Part shown: positions 1 through 7,910 of the stretch, piece by piece
Layout: each line of letters starts with the position of its first letter
How positions within the stretch are numbered: position 1 is the first letter of the stretch
NCBI GenBank assembly: GCA_910584195.1
Contig: CAJTYV010000048.1
Span: forward strand, 1-13,776
Reading direction: 5' to 3'
Length of the DNA stretch: 13,776 bases
DNA from: an uncultured Ruminococcus sp.
GTDB taxonomy: Bacteria; Bacillota; Clostridia; Oscillospirales; Ruminococcaceae
Translations under genes and position numbers: made by a program
Notes under the pieces: generated by a model
The model's database searches: none
Told to the model about the DNA's origin: nothing
What the model saw: only the letters and a program-made list of their open reading frames with translations

Positions 1-1597
1 TTATCATACAGGTTTGCTCCTGTTTTGTATAGGTACGCACTATCCACCGTTTACCTACACTCTCTATAAATTGAATGCTCTTAGTAATATATTCAATATC
101 ATCATCGTAACCTACACATAATACAACCTCATCAGGCTCACAGGCTAACAGAAAAGCATATTGTTCAATCGGATAACCATGTACATTTCCAAACGCATTA
201 TTGATAATTTGAGATTGTCCCCCTGTAATTATAATATCTTTTCCCTTTTGAGCAATTTCATTTAGCAAATAATTAACGCACGAAATCTGCTCGCTTGTGG
301 ATAAATGAACGTTTGCTCCATATCCAATTGGATAAACTGCATCAGCCCCTATCAAAAAACCGGACGGCTCTGTTGAAAGATAGCCTACCGAAGCACCCTT
401 ATGATCAAAATATTCGCGGATTTTTTGTTGAATAAAAAACTTCCCCTGTCGAGATCTTGTACCAAGTACTACTAAAACAGGAATTGGAACATGAAATAGC
501 TTCCCAAAATATAAATCTCGAAAAGAATGGTGATCTATACGAGGATAATAAATCATATTAGTCAAATCTGCATATGATGACATATCATCAAAGCTATATA
601 AAAATTTACCATATTCTTTACTCTTTTTTACAAAATATTCAGTCAAATCTTTATTGATAATCCTGGACAATTGTTGTGTATGTCCAAGTACTACTGTATC
701 AAAATCATTTTCCCATTTTATATTTTTATAATTTTCAATATAATAGTATGAATTTCCGATTTGTATCTGCTCATGAAAATTGGGGGAATATTTTATATCA
801 TATATACCTTCTATTTTAAAATCAATCATGTTTCTATTTAAGACAAGACTTTTTATCTCCTTGTTATAAGGAAACAATATGGCTTTTCTGATCCTTCTAT
901 TCATATATTTTAATTCATTTGGTACTTGTTTTACGACTTTATATGCCCCCTTTATGAGTTCCGCCTTTAAATTCTCATAACTTTTATCAGAAGACTTTTC
1001 CAATATATTATTTATCAGCGCTGAAATATATGGTGCCAGAAAACTATTCCCCCTATAATCAGATCGGTTAATGTTTATTGACAGTGAACAACGTATATCG
1101 ACCTTTTTTAAACGTTCAACCAATATGTACTGTGATATTTTATCACATTCAATACACCAGTCGACCCCAATAACACTGTTGAATACCGCAGGATATGAGT
1201 TTGAACCTGTATTGGAATATGCTGCTACAATATAAATTCCTTCATTCCTCATTTTATCACATAACTTTGAGAATTCCAGATATCTATAACAATACTCCAG
1301 ACCCATACTGATATTAATAATATCAGGATTTATTTTGGTAGCTGCATATTCCAAGGCATACATTAAAATATCAACATGTTCATCATCATCGAGGTTATCT
1401 GTAGCTATTTTTACTATAAACAGTTGAACATTCCTCCCGTATCTTAAAAGAATATCCACCACTTTAGTACCATGTCCCTCTGTATCACTAATATCTTTTG
1501 TTACACAATAATTCTCACCCTGCTTTTGGATTGATATGCCGTCAAATCTATTTTCCGTTCCACAATTATAACCGCTATCTATAACTACAATTCTCAT
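1..1597 (-). CDS. Subtilisin-type serine protease fused to a P-loop peptide-maturation domain (partial, C-terminus outside window)
   Basis: An open frame of 532 codons runs off the left edge without a stop. Residues 1-200 form a compact S8 subtilase. The catalytic Asp is D7 in VVIDSG, the His is H42 in GHGT, the oxyanion Asn is N129 in VAAYSNTG, and the Ser is S185 in GNSFLAPYIS; NISMG and SYPAVFNSVIGV are further subtilase blocks. There is no signal peptide or pro-domain, so it should act in the cytoplasm. From about residue 233 a second domain begins (ILFPYNKEIKSLVLNRN), with a P-loop-like GTRSRQGKF at 379-387. From memory this part resembles the clostridial 'peptide maturation system protein' family TIGR04066 and DUF1611-like P-loop proteins; I could not check this. 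It is the most downstream operon gene seen, 49 bp after the second radical SAM gene. ATG is the first in-frame start after a stop and sits directly before the protease motif. Inferred role: cutting the leader from the modified peptide. Confidence 0.85.
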   Translation of the reverse strand, partial: MRIVVIDSGYNCGTENRFDGISIQKQGENYCVTKDISDTEGHGTKVVDILLRYGRNVQLFIVKIATDNLDDDEHVDILMYALEYAATKINPDIINISMGLEYCYRYLEFSKLCDKMRNEGIYIVAAYSNTGSNSYPAVFNSVIGVDWCIECDKISQYILVERLKKVDIRCSLSININRSDYRGNSFLAPYISALINNILEKSSDKSYENLKAELIKGAYKVVKQVPNELKYMNRRIRKAILFPYNKEIKSLVLNRNMIDFKIEGIYDIKYSPNFHEQIQIGNSYYYIENYKNIKWENDFDTVVLGHTQQLSRIINKDLTEYFVKKSKEYGKFLYSFDDMSSYADLTNMIYYPRIDHHSFRDLYFGKLFHVPIPVLVVLGTRSRQGKFFIQQKIREYFDHKGASVGYLSTEPSGFLIGADAVYPIGYGANVHLSTSEQISCVNYLLNEIAQKGKDIIITGGQSQIINNAFGNVHGYPIEQYAFLLACEPDEVVLCVGYDDDIEYITKSIQFIESVGKRWIVRTYTKQEQTCMI

Positions 1598-1646
1598 AAC
1601 CTCTACGTTAGATAACTAACAACTCCTTGTATAATTATTTGTACTT

Positions 1647-2537
1647 TTAAACAATATCCGCAATACATCCGCGTTTATTTTTTCTAAATTCGTTAAATAT
1701 CTCTGATACTTGCCATGCATCCTTTAATGTTGTTGATTCTGATATAATAGACATATGCTGACACGGTTGATATTTGCCATCAACATTAACAGCTATTACA
1801 AATTCTCCCGCACAACAGCCGGTTCCTACTGTTGGAATCTTCTGTCCCAGCAATTCCTGCCTGAAAAAATTAGAGCATCTGTCTACCATAATTTTATCCT
1901 TATATGGACAATCTAATATGGTTTTCCTCAACTTATTTACATCTTCCATTGTAAGATTATCAAATATTTCACTATTACATCCATATTTTGCCTGTAATAT
2001 CACTACGTTTTCCGCATTATACTCAAAAACCATTTTCAGTAAATTTGAGAAATCATCGACATTGCTATGATGTGCTACCCAATTAACTGAATACGGAATA
2101 TTATATTTTTTCAGCAGTTCTAAAGCCCTAATTGAATAATTATATCCATCCCTTGTTAGTTCATTAATTTTCCTCTCTGATGCATTAATAGAGATAATCG
2201 GATATATATTATTTGTTTTTTTGAGAAGATCCAGAACCTTTTCAATGCCATATCCAGACGTGGCAAATGTACAATATAAACTACCGCCATTAATGTATTC
2301 CAAGACCTTTATAATATCCTTATAATATAAGACTTCACCACCAATTAATACTATTTTTTTAGTCCCTATATCTCTGGCCTGATTGTAGTTTTCAATAAAG
2401 ATTTCAAATGACATATCTTTGGAACCATTACTTGAATTATAACATTGTGGACAATTTAACGGACATTTTTCTGTCAATATAAAATATACATATTCTGGTA
2501 TTTTCGTCCTTAATTCACTCTTAAGATATTTATTCAC
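1647..2537 (-). CDS. Radical SAM protein with shortened SPASM/twitch-like C-terminus
   Basis: The 296-residue protein has the radical SAM cluster motif CPLNCPQC (C25, C29, C32) and a GGE motif in VLIGGEVLYY near residues 66-68, which bind the 4Fe-4S cluster and S-adenosylmethionine. The C-terminal part carries C241-C242, C259 in VDGKYQPC and C291. This is the first half of a SPASM domain without the usual closing CxxC-type cluster of cysteines, so at most one auxiliary cluster seems likely. The start is GTG, supported by the strong ribosome site GGGGG seven bases upstream. It lies 13 bp after the acyl carrier gene and 49 bp before the protease fusion. Its likely role is a second radical-based modification of the precursor peptides, or help to the larger maturase; the sequence does not reveal the reaction. 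Confidence 0.88.
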   Translation of the reverse strand: MNKYLKSELRTKIPEYVYFILTEKCPLNCPQCYNSSNGSKDMSFEIFIENYNQARDIGTKKIVLIGGEVLYYKDIIKVLEYINGGSLYCTFATSGYGIEKVLDLLKKTNNIYPIISINASERKINELTRDGYNYSIRALELLKKYNIPYSVNWVAHHSNVDDFSNLLKMVFEYNAENVVILQAKYGCNSEIFDNLTMEDVNKLRKTILDCPYKDKIMVDRCSNFFRQELLGQKIPTVGTGCCAGEFVIAVNVDGKYQPCQHMSIISESTTLKDAWQVSEIFNEFRKNKRGCIADIV

Positions 2538-2550
2538 GCTTTTACCCCCA

Positions 2551-2772
2551 TCATATGTTATTTATTTTTTTGACATCTTCATAAAACTTGTTAAAAGTAA
2601 GTACAGTTCTCTCCTCTAGTAACTCTTCAGGATATTCCTTTTCAAATTTTTGTTCTATCGCAACAATCAATGAAATGTACTGTATAGAGTCCAATTCTAA
2701 CTCTTCATCCATATCGTTTATTTCAATTCCATTCTCTGCAAAACATTCTTTAAGCGCCTCTAAAATATTCAT
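2551..2772 (-). CDS. Stand-alone acyl carrier protein of the peptide maturation operon
   Basis: This 73-residue acidic protein has the carrier-protein signature LELDSIQYISLIVAIEQKF, with S29 in the DSL-like position where 4'-phosphopantetheine is attached. The length is normal for a single carrier domain. A good ribosome site (GAGGAG, seven bases before ATG) precedes it. It sits between the two radical SAM genes. From memory, clostridial Cys-rich peptide loci encode such an acyl carrier-related protein (TIGR04069), which supports the assignment to peptide maturation rather than fatty-acid synthesis. No ketosynthase, adenylating enzyme or phosphopantetheinyl transferase is in the window, so the acyl or aminoacyl group it carries and the enzyme that loads it are unknown. 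A possible acceptor-side partner is the BtrH_N-like protein at 8076-9068. Confidence 0.88.
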   Translation of the reverse strand: MNILEALKECFAENGIEINDMDEELELDSIQYISLIVAIEQKFEKEYPEELLEERTVLTFNKFYEDVKKINNI

Positions 2773-2834
2773 TTTCTATCTCCTCGTAAACTATTTTAAT
2801 TTGTTATATCTATATATTTTGTTTATATATTCAA

Positions 2835-4187
2835 TTATGCAATTTCTATATAATTATTAGTGAGATCATTATAAACAACTATGCCTTCAATATAATCTGC
2901 AATCCGTTGTTTATTTTCGCATATTCCGGCTCTAATAATGTTAGTAGCTAAAACACAGCTGCTTCCGCCACATAAGGGATATCCAATACAATCTTTACAC
3001 TCATATCTTTCTATGGTCTCATCTTCATCCCGCTTTAACCACTGCTTCTCCAAATTCTCATCAATATGACAATTTCCCTGTTTATCAATATGTCCTATTC
3101 TATTTATATCCCTAACAGCTCCCTCTGCATATATTGCACTTGTACACTTCAGTAAATCACCATTATAATTAAATACAAGCGAATTTTTTCTAGCTGCTTC
3201 ACATAATAAGGTTCCCCTTCCAAAATCCATTGGCATTAATACCTGAACTCCTTTTTCTGCTGCTGATTCACAAAACCTTTTCACTATCTCATGTAACTTA
3301 TTATCGATTATCATATCCCTATTTTTCTCTATATTCTCACCACCCCAGTCATGCACCGGTTCTACCACAACTTTAAACCTTACATCATCACCAAATTGCT
3401 TCTTAAATTCATCCAAAAAAGAATTCAATGCCTCATAGTTTCTTTCAGAGACATTAATTCTACATGCTATAGACAACTGACTGGCGCGAATATTATTTTT
3501 TATTTCTATTAAATTATACATTATTTTTTGATAGGAATCTTTATTCACTATATGCGGCCTTTGTATATTATGAGTTTCCTTTGTACCGTCTATGGTGATT
3601 TGATAAAACAATAGAGAACTTTTTACCAATTTTTTAGCAGTCTCTAAATCAAGTTCATAACCGTTAGTACTCATTCTGGACACAAAAGCAACTCCATTTT
3701 TTTGGCATATTTCTTTTGCTTTTTCCGTCATATAAATTACCATATCTTTTTGCAGCAATGGTTCACCACCAAACCATCCTAATAGAACTCTCTTATATTT
3801 CCTACAATTTTTTTCAAGAAAAACAAGCAAACTGTTAGCTGTATCTGAGTTCATATTGTGATATGGACCCGATTGATAACAATATACACACCTGAAATTA
3901 CATGCATCAGTTGGTAATACTGTTATTTCCAGAAAATCCTGATTGAATACAATTCCATTATAAAAATTATTAAGTTCACGAAACTCATCTTCATCCACCA
4001 AAATCCCACTTGAAATTAATAAATCTAAATGTTCCTTTTTAATCAGATGAAAATTATCATTCAATATGTTTTTATATTCCTTTTCCATCTCTTTTTCAAA
4101 ACGTACCTGTTTTCCAGTATACGAATTATAAATTACCCTTTTTCCATCCTTATTCTCAGTATAGAGATTATAAATTGATTTTTTCAT
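2835..4187 (-). CDS. Radical SAM/SPASM peptide maturase, CcpM-like
   Basis: The 450-residue protein has C96-x3-C100-x2-C103 (ACNFRCVYCYQ) for the radical SAM cluster and GGEPLL at 140-145. It has a complete SPASM domain with seven cysteines (C329, C348, C397, C400, C406, C411, C423), enough for two auxiliary 4Fe-4S clusters. An N-terminal stretch of about 90 residues before the barrel would fit a leader-recognition region. Size, layout and neighbours (carrier protein, TIGR04066-like protein) match my recollection of the clostridial Cys-rich peptide maturase CcpM (TIGR04068). Such enzymes usually form thioether or C-C links in ribosomal peptides; which link is made here cannot be read from the sequence. 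I chose ATG 4187 because AAAGGTGG lies just upstream. ATG 4205, overlapping the ABC stop as ATGA, would add six residues and is a real alternative. Confidence 0.9.
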   Translation of the reverse strand: MKKSIYNLYTENKDGKRVIYNSYTGKQVRFEKEMEKEYKNILNDNFHLIKKEHLDLLISSGILVDEDEFRELNNFYNGIVFNQDFLEITVLPTDACNFRCVYCYQSGPYHNMNSDTANSLLVFLEKNCRKYKRVLLGWFGGEPLLQKDMVIYMTEKAKEICQKNGVAFVSRMSTNGYELDLETAKKLVKSSLLFYQITIDGTKETHNIQRPHIVNKDSYQKIMYNLIEIKNNIRASQLSIACRINVSERNYEALNSFLDEFKKQFGDDVRFKVVVEPVHDWGGENIEKNRDMIIDNKLHEIVKRFCESAAEKGVQVLMPMDFGRGTLLCEAARKNSLVFNYNGDLLKCTSAIYAEGAVRDINRIGHIDKQGNCHIDENLEKQWLKRDEDETIERYECKDCIGYPLCGGSSCVLATNIIRAGICENKQRIADYIEGIVVYNDLTNNYIEIA

Positions 4188-4201
4188 ATTCCCACCTTTC
4201 G

Positions 4202-5893
4202 TCATACTTCCATTCCTACCAGGTAATCCGCCAACATATCCTTACTAATTTTCCTTTTTGCATCTCGACAGACTCCCTCACTGGCATATTTTATGTATCC
4301 ATTTTCTATATAAATAAACTGATCTGCTATGGAAAGAAGGTTCAGGTCATGAGTTACCATAACGACTAAACACTCCTTGCCTACTTCCTTCAATTTTTCC
4401 ACAAGCAGCTTTACAGATTCTAAATCTAAATTTGCCGTAGGCTCATCCAAAAGGAAGATTCCGGCTTTTTTCATGAATGCCCTCGCGATCATAATCTTTC
4501 GGATTTCCCCTCCGGAAAAATTCTCTCCCTCGAACCGCGTTTCATACTGTAGCGGAAGCCCTTCAATCCATTCGGAAATCCCGGCCTCCTGCGCCGCTTC
4601 CCTAACCTCTCGTCTGTTTCCTGCCGGATTTCCATATTGTATATTTTGGTACACTGTTTCCTTAAACAGATCCAGCCGCTGGGGTACGTAGGTTACATTC
4701 TGTTCCGCTGCCTTTCTATCCAATTTGTTCCCACCCTCGTCAAAATAACTTACCGTCCCATCGTAATCCTGTATTCCCAGCAGACTGCGTATCACAGAAC
4801 TTTTTCCGCTACCGCTTGCCCCTAATAAAAGCACGATCCCCCTGCCTGGTACATTCACGGAAAAGTCCGTCAAAATACGATGTCCGTCATATGTTATACA
4901 CAAGCCCTCTGCCCTTATCGAAATGCCTTTTACCTGACCGCTTTCCTTTTGGTGGACAGTCTGATCCCCCGTCTCCTGCAAATATGGTCGGATTCTAGAA
5001 TAAGAAAGCCTCATTTTCCCAAATTTCAGTAAAGCGGGCACCATCTTACTACCAAAGAATACCATATTACCCGAAATCTGTAAGATATAAATGCCATCCG
5101 ATAATTGTATACGCCCTGCAATGACAGATAAAAACATTAGCATGAAAGGAATTACAGTACTGCTATATTCCAAGATTCCATTCACTATTGTGTATTTTAA
5201 CTGGGAAACCAGCTCAGACATCTTATTCTGATAGTATTTGTCAGCTTTCTCCTCAAAATAAGACAGGCCATACGCCCTGCCATGGAAACTTCTGAGAACA
5301 TCCTGCATCTGAACAATGGCTACTATAGATTCATATAGGTTTTTCTCACTTTTCACAAGCTCTTTGTTGATTACAGTCTGCCTTTTGAATAGAAAAAACT
5401 GGTTCACGCTTGATAATACAAGTAACATGAATAAGACAATCCCGATAAACAGGCTCACACGCAGGATGAGCACCGAACTAACAGCCATTGTGCAGACTGC
5501 TGTCACTATATCGCCTGTATTCTCCATTAAAAATCCTCTGATGTTTTCCATGTCCTCATTCATCAAATGAAGGTAATCCTCTTCCCTGCCAGGAATGCCT
5601 ACACTATTTCTATATATTTTACCTTTCATTTCCAGAATCAGCTTATTCATAACTTTTTTCTGTAAAAGATTTCCCAGGAAATTGGCAAAACACGCCATTG
5701 TTATTCCAATGATAAAAAGGATCAACGCCGTCCATATAAAGCTTTTCTGGTTTCGTTCAATGGCCAGGAAAATATATTGTACCATGACAGCCGATGAAAC
5801 CGTATAAGAAACATTGCCGATCATTAACAATACTTGTGATATCCCCCATTTTAACTTTTTTCCTTGAAGCAATGTGAAGAATTCCACAGGCAT
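4202..5893 (-). CDS. ABC exporter half-transporter (second of pair)
   Basis: A 563-residue fused membrane-ATPase protein. Residues 1-300 contain about six hydrophobic helices. The nucleotide-binding domain has Walker A GASGSGKSS (358-366), Q-loop YVPQ, signature FSGGE (459-463), Walker B IFLLDEPTANLD (479-490) and H-loop H515. All catalytic motifs look intact. There is no N-terminal C39 peptidase domain, so leader removal must be done by another protein. A GTG six bases upstream is in frame but overlaps the ribosome site GGGAGG, so ATG 5893 is the better start. It follows the first ABC gene by 24 bp and its stop overlaps a possible start of the radical SAM maturase. It probably pairs with the 5918-7525 product as a heterodimer exporting the finished peptide. 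Confidence 0.92.
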   Translation of the reverse strand: MPVEFFTLLQGKKLKWGISQVLLMIGNVSYTVSSAVMVQYIFLAIERNQKSFIWTALILFIIGITMACFANFLGNLLQKKVMNKLILEMKGKIYRNSVGIPGREEDYLHLMNEDMENIRGFLMENTGDIVTAVCTMAVSSVLILRVSLFIGIVLFMLLVLSSVNQFFLFKRQTVINKELVKSEKNLYESIVAIVQMQDVLRSFHGRAYGLSYFEEKADKYYQNKMSELVSQLKYTIVNGILEYSSTVIPFMLMFLSVIAGRIQLSDGIYILQISGNMVFFGSKMVPALLKFGKMRLSYSRIRPYLQETGDQTVHQKESGQVKGISIRAEGLCITYDGHRILTDFSVNVPGRGIVLLLGASGSGKSSVIRSLLGIQDYDGTVSYFDEGGNKLDRKAAEQNVTYVPQRLDLFKETVYQNIQYGNPAGNRREVREAAQEAGISEWIEGLPLQYETRFEGENFSGGEIRKIMIARAFMKKAGIFLLDEPTANLDLESVKLLVEKLKEVGKECLVVMVTHDLNLLSIADQFIYIENGYIKYASEGVCRDAKRKISKDMLADYLVGMEV

Positions 5894-5917
5894 CCTCACC
5901 TCCCTATAAATGAATTC

Positions 5918-7525
5918 CTATAACCGGACCACATAATCAACACCTTGTAGATCCCTTTGGTCATGTGTAACGAATATGATCGTACATTCCTTTTTTAAAT
6001 TGCGGATTGTCCGCATTACCATGCTCCTGGTAATCGGGTCCAGGCTTGATGTCATTTCGTCCAAGAATAACCATGCTGGATGTCGTATCATTGCCCTGCA
6101 AATCCCAAGACGTTGTATCTGACCAAGTGAAAGATTTCTGCCGCCATTCTCTATGACAGTGTCCAATCCTCTTTCAAGATTCAGTATTTCCTCCCATATT
6201 CCTACCTTTTTGCAAGCTTCTATTATCTCTTCATTAGATGCTTCACCCCCCATTAGTATATTCTCCCTGATCGTCCCCGAAAACATCGTGCATTTTTGCG
6301 GAACATATGCAATTTTTTTCCTTACCTGCTCCAGGGAATCCCTTGTCAGTACCAATCCCCCATAAGTAATGTGGCCCTCCTGCGGAAAATATAAGGTGGA
6401 AAGCAACTTGATCAGAGTTGATTTCCCCTTGCCATTCTCCCCTGTGATCGCTGTCATTTTGTTTGCCGGAAACTGCATGTCAAGATTCTCAAATACAACT
6501 TTTTCATTATTATAAGCGAAGGTCACACCTTTCAAACAAATGCCGCTATCCTGGAAAGAATCTCCCCACCCTATATCTGCCCTGACATTCCACTTTTCTT
6601 CTTCCAGCAATACAATCTTATTAATTCTTTCCTGATAACCTCTTATTTGCTGTGTTAAAGATATCAAGCCCTGGATACCGGGAAGCCCTTGATAAACATA
6701 ATTAAAAACCGTAAGAAAGACATAAAAAATACCAACACTTATTTCCTGCTTAAGAACCAGAAAGCCTCCTCCAATAAAGAAAAAGATGTACGGCACTACT
6801 CCCGTCATAAGCTGGAGAATTCCGCTAAGAGACTCACGAAACGCCATCTTCTCCTCAACATTTTTCATGTTATCCAGTCTGGTATTCATTTTCTCGCACA
6901 TAATGCCCTGCAAAAAGAATACCTTTATAATATTTTGTTGCCTGATCGAGCTTATAATAAAGTCATTAACACTTGCTCTGGCCTCTCCTCGCTTTTCTAC
7001 AATATTTTTCAATGGCGCTGATACAAGCCCACCTAATACCGCCATAATTGGAATCATCAGGAAGCCCATGATTGTTAATTGCCATGAAATAGAAAGGCAT
7101 ATAAAAAATGCCACAGTCATAATAATCACGGACGGAATGCCACCCGTATACACTTCTCTTAACATACTATAATATTGCCCTGCTTCATTTGTCAGTGTCT
7201 CTGTTAGATGGCCTTCCGGCAAGGCAGATGCCTGAAAATAGTCTGCCTGAATTACCTTGTCCACCAGATTAAGTTTAAACTTGCGGCTACCTTCTAAATA
7301 GAGTTTCTCCATTTTTGCGGCATGAAACACTTTAAATACATATTCAACGATTATTACCAGCATGTAACAGGATATAGTAACATAAACGGAATCGCCAACC
7401 ATGAATTCATCCAACAATTTTCCCATAAGCAAAGATTCTGAAATAGAAAGAGTATTCATAAGGATAGACAAGATGAATCCTGCGAAAAAAATTCTCCTTT
7501 CCATCATTTTTTCTATTCTACCCAT
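5918..7525 (-). CDS. ABC exporter half-transporter (first of pair)
   Basis: A 535-residue exporter: membrane domain in residues 1-300, then an ATPase domain with Walker A TGENGKGKST (361-370), Q-loop YVPQ (407-410), signature LSLGQ (465-469, the usual LSGGQ with one glycine changed to leucine), Walker B WLFLDE (485-490) and H521. The altered signature may make this the weaker ATPase site of a heterodimer; this is inference. There is no peptidase domain. The start is ATG 7525, with GAGG five bases upstream. The frame is open to 7639, but that extension would run back through an RNA hairpin and the end of the second precursor gene, and has no ribosome site of its own. It is the first large gene after the two precursor peptides, as expected for a dedicated exporter. 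Confidence 0.92.
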   Translation of the reverse strand: MGRIEKMMERRIFFAGFILSILMNTLSISESLLMGKLLDEFMVGDSVYVTISCYMLVIIVEYVFKVFHAAKMEKLYLEGSRKFKLNLVDKVIQADYFQASALPEGHLTETLTNEAGQYYSMLREVYTGGIPSVIIMTVAFFICLSISWQLTIMGFLMIPIMAVLGGLVSAPLKNIVEKRGEARASVNDFIISSIRQQNIIKVFFLQGIMCEKMNTRLDNMKNVEEKMAFRESLSGILQLMTGVVPYIFFFIGGGFLVLKQEISVGIFYVFLTVFNYVYQGLPGIQGLISLTQQIRGYQERINKIVLLEEEKWNVRADIGWGDSFQDSGICLKGVTFAYNNEKVVFENLDMQFPANKMTAITGENGKGKSTLIKLLSTLYFPQEGHITYGGLVLTRDSLEQVRKKIAYVPQKCTMFSGTIRENILMGGEASNEEIIEACKKVGIWEEILNLERGLDTVIENGGRNLSLGQIQRLGICRAMIRHPAWLFLDEMTSSLDPITRSMVMRTIRNLKKECTIIFVTHDQRDLQGVDYVVRL

Positions 7526-7554
7526 ACTTACCTCACTTTCTGTCTTCCTGATAC

Positions 7555-7595
7555 GGTTGACCGCATTCAGTACGAAAACACTCCTGCGGTCAACC
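7555..7595 (-). promoter_or_regulatory. RNA hairpin between precursor 2 and the ABC genes
   Basis: A perfect 11-bp inverted repeat, GGTTGACCGCA and TGCGGTCAACC on the transcript, encloses a 19-base loop. It sits 20 bp after the precursor stop and 30 bp before the exporter start. No U-run follows, so it is not a normal intrinsic terminator. A stabilising or processing stem that keeps precursor mRNA in excess over downstream genes is likely. Confidence 0.7.
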
Positions 7596-7614
7596 ATCTT
7601 CAATTTCTGGCGCG

Positions 7615-7695
7615 TTACCAACCACAACAGATTGCCCAAGCCTTCTCACTATAAAGAACTAACTTGGACATTTTTCTTTTTTTCCTTAACACCAT
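7615..7695 (-). CDS. RiPP precursor peptide 2 (26 residues, ends CCGW)
   Basis: A short frame beginning MVLRKK and ending KLVLYSEKAWAICCGW, then TAA. It is preceded by one of the strongest ribosome sites in the window (AAAGGAGG, nine bases before ATG). It aligns without gaps to the peptide at 7911-7991: 12 of 26 residues are identical and about eight more are conservative. The shared features are a basic start (M-x-L-R-K-K), an S-E-x-A block, an aromatic residue, and a terminal C-C-x-W. That pattern is typical of a precursor with a conserved leader and a core rich in residues targeted by radical SAM enzymes (Cys, Trp, Tyr). It ends 89 bp before the first exporter gene, with a hairpin in between. 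It is unlike the longer Cys-rich peptides I remember for CcpM systems, so the assignment rests on paralogy, ribosome site and position. Confidence 0.8.
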   Translation of the reverse strand: MVLRKKRKMSKLVLYSEKAWAICCGW

Positions 7696-7716
7696 ATTAG
7701 CCTTCCTCCTTTCCTC

Positions 7717-7809
7717 TTCGATAGGCTTTTGAATCCCTTATAGCAAATCGCTTCATAATATCGCATCTCATGCCCTTAAACCAAAAGATCTTAGTATTTT
7801 CCTATCGAA
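7717..7809 (-). repeat. Long-range 9-bp inverted repeat upstream of precursor 2
   Basis: TTCGATAGG (7717-7725) and CCTATCGAA (7801-7809) are exact complements separated by 75 bases. On the transcript the second arm ends a few bases before the ribosome site of precursor 2, so pairing could affect its translation. It may also be chance. Confidence 0.35.
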
Positions 7810-7862
7810 AAAACTCCCTGTTTACTTCCTTGAGCCTTCTTTTGGTATTTAACTGTCTTGTT

Positions 7863-7885
7863 TTCATTATCTCAATAATAATGAA
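7863..7885 (-). repeat. 8-bp AT-rich inverted repeat after precursor 1
   Basis: TTCATTAT and ATAATGAA enclose a seven-base loop 25 bp after the precursor 1 stop. The stem is weak and no U-run follows on the transcript. It may protect the 3' side of the precursor 1 message; terminator activity is doubtful. Confidence 0.3.
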
Positions 7886-7910
7886 TTTGAAGACTCAATC
7901 CTTTCCTGTC

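Noticed and set aside
1610..1665. Alternative frame at the end of the second radical SAM gene giving a CGYC motif, suggesting a frameshifted SPASM domain
   Set aside because: That frame has a stop just upstream of the motif and no further cysteines downstream, so the CxxC is probably chance.
7526..7639. N-terminal extension of the first ABC gene to position 7639
   Set aside because: It has no ribosome site, overlaps the end of precursor 2 and spans the 11-bp hairpin; ATG 7525 has GAGG at proper spacing and begins a normal exporter sequence.
7697..7771. 24-residue frame ending two bases before precursor 2
   Set aside because: Poor ribosome site and no resemblance to the precursors. Its 3' part is simply the ribosome-site region of precursor 2.
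7802..7867. 21-residue frame between the precursors (MKTRQLNT...)
   Set aside because: Weak ribosome site, no cysteine, and no similarity to the two precursors; its start lies inside a small inverted repeat.
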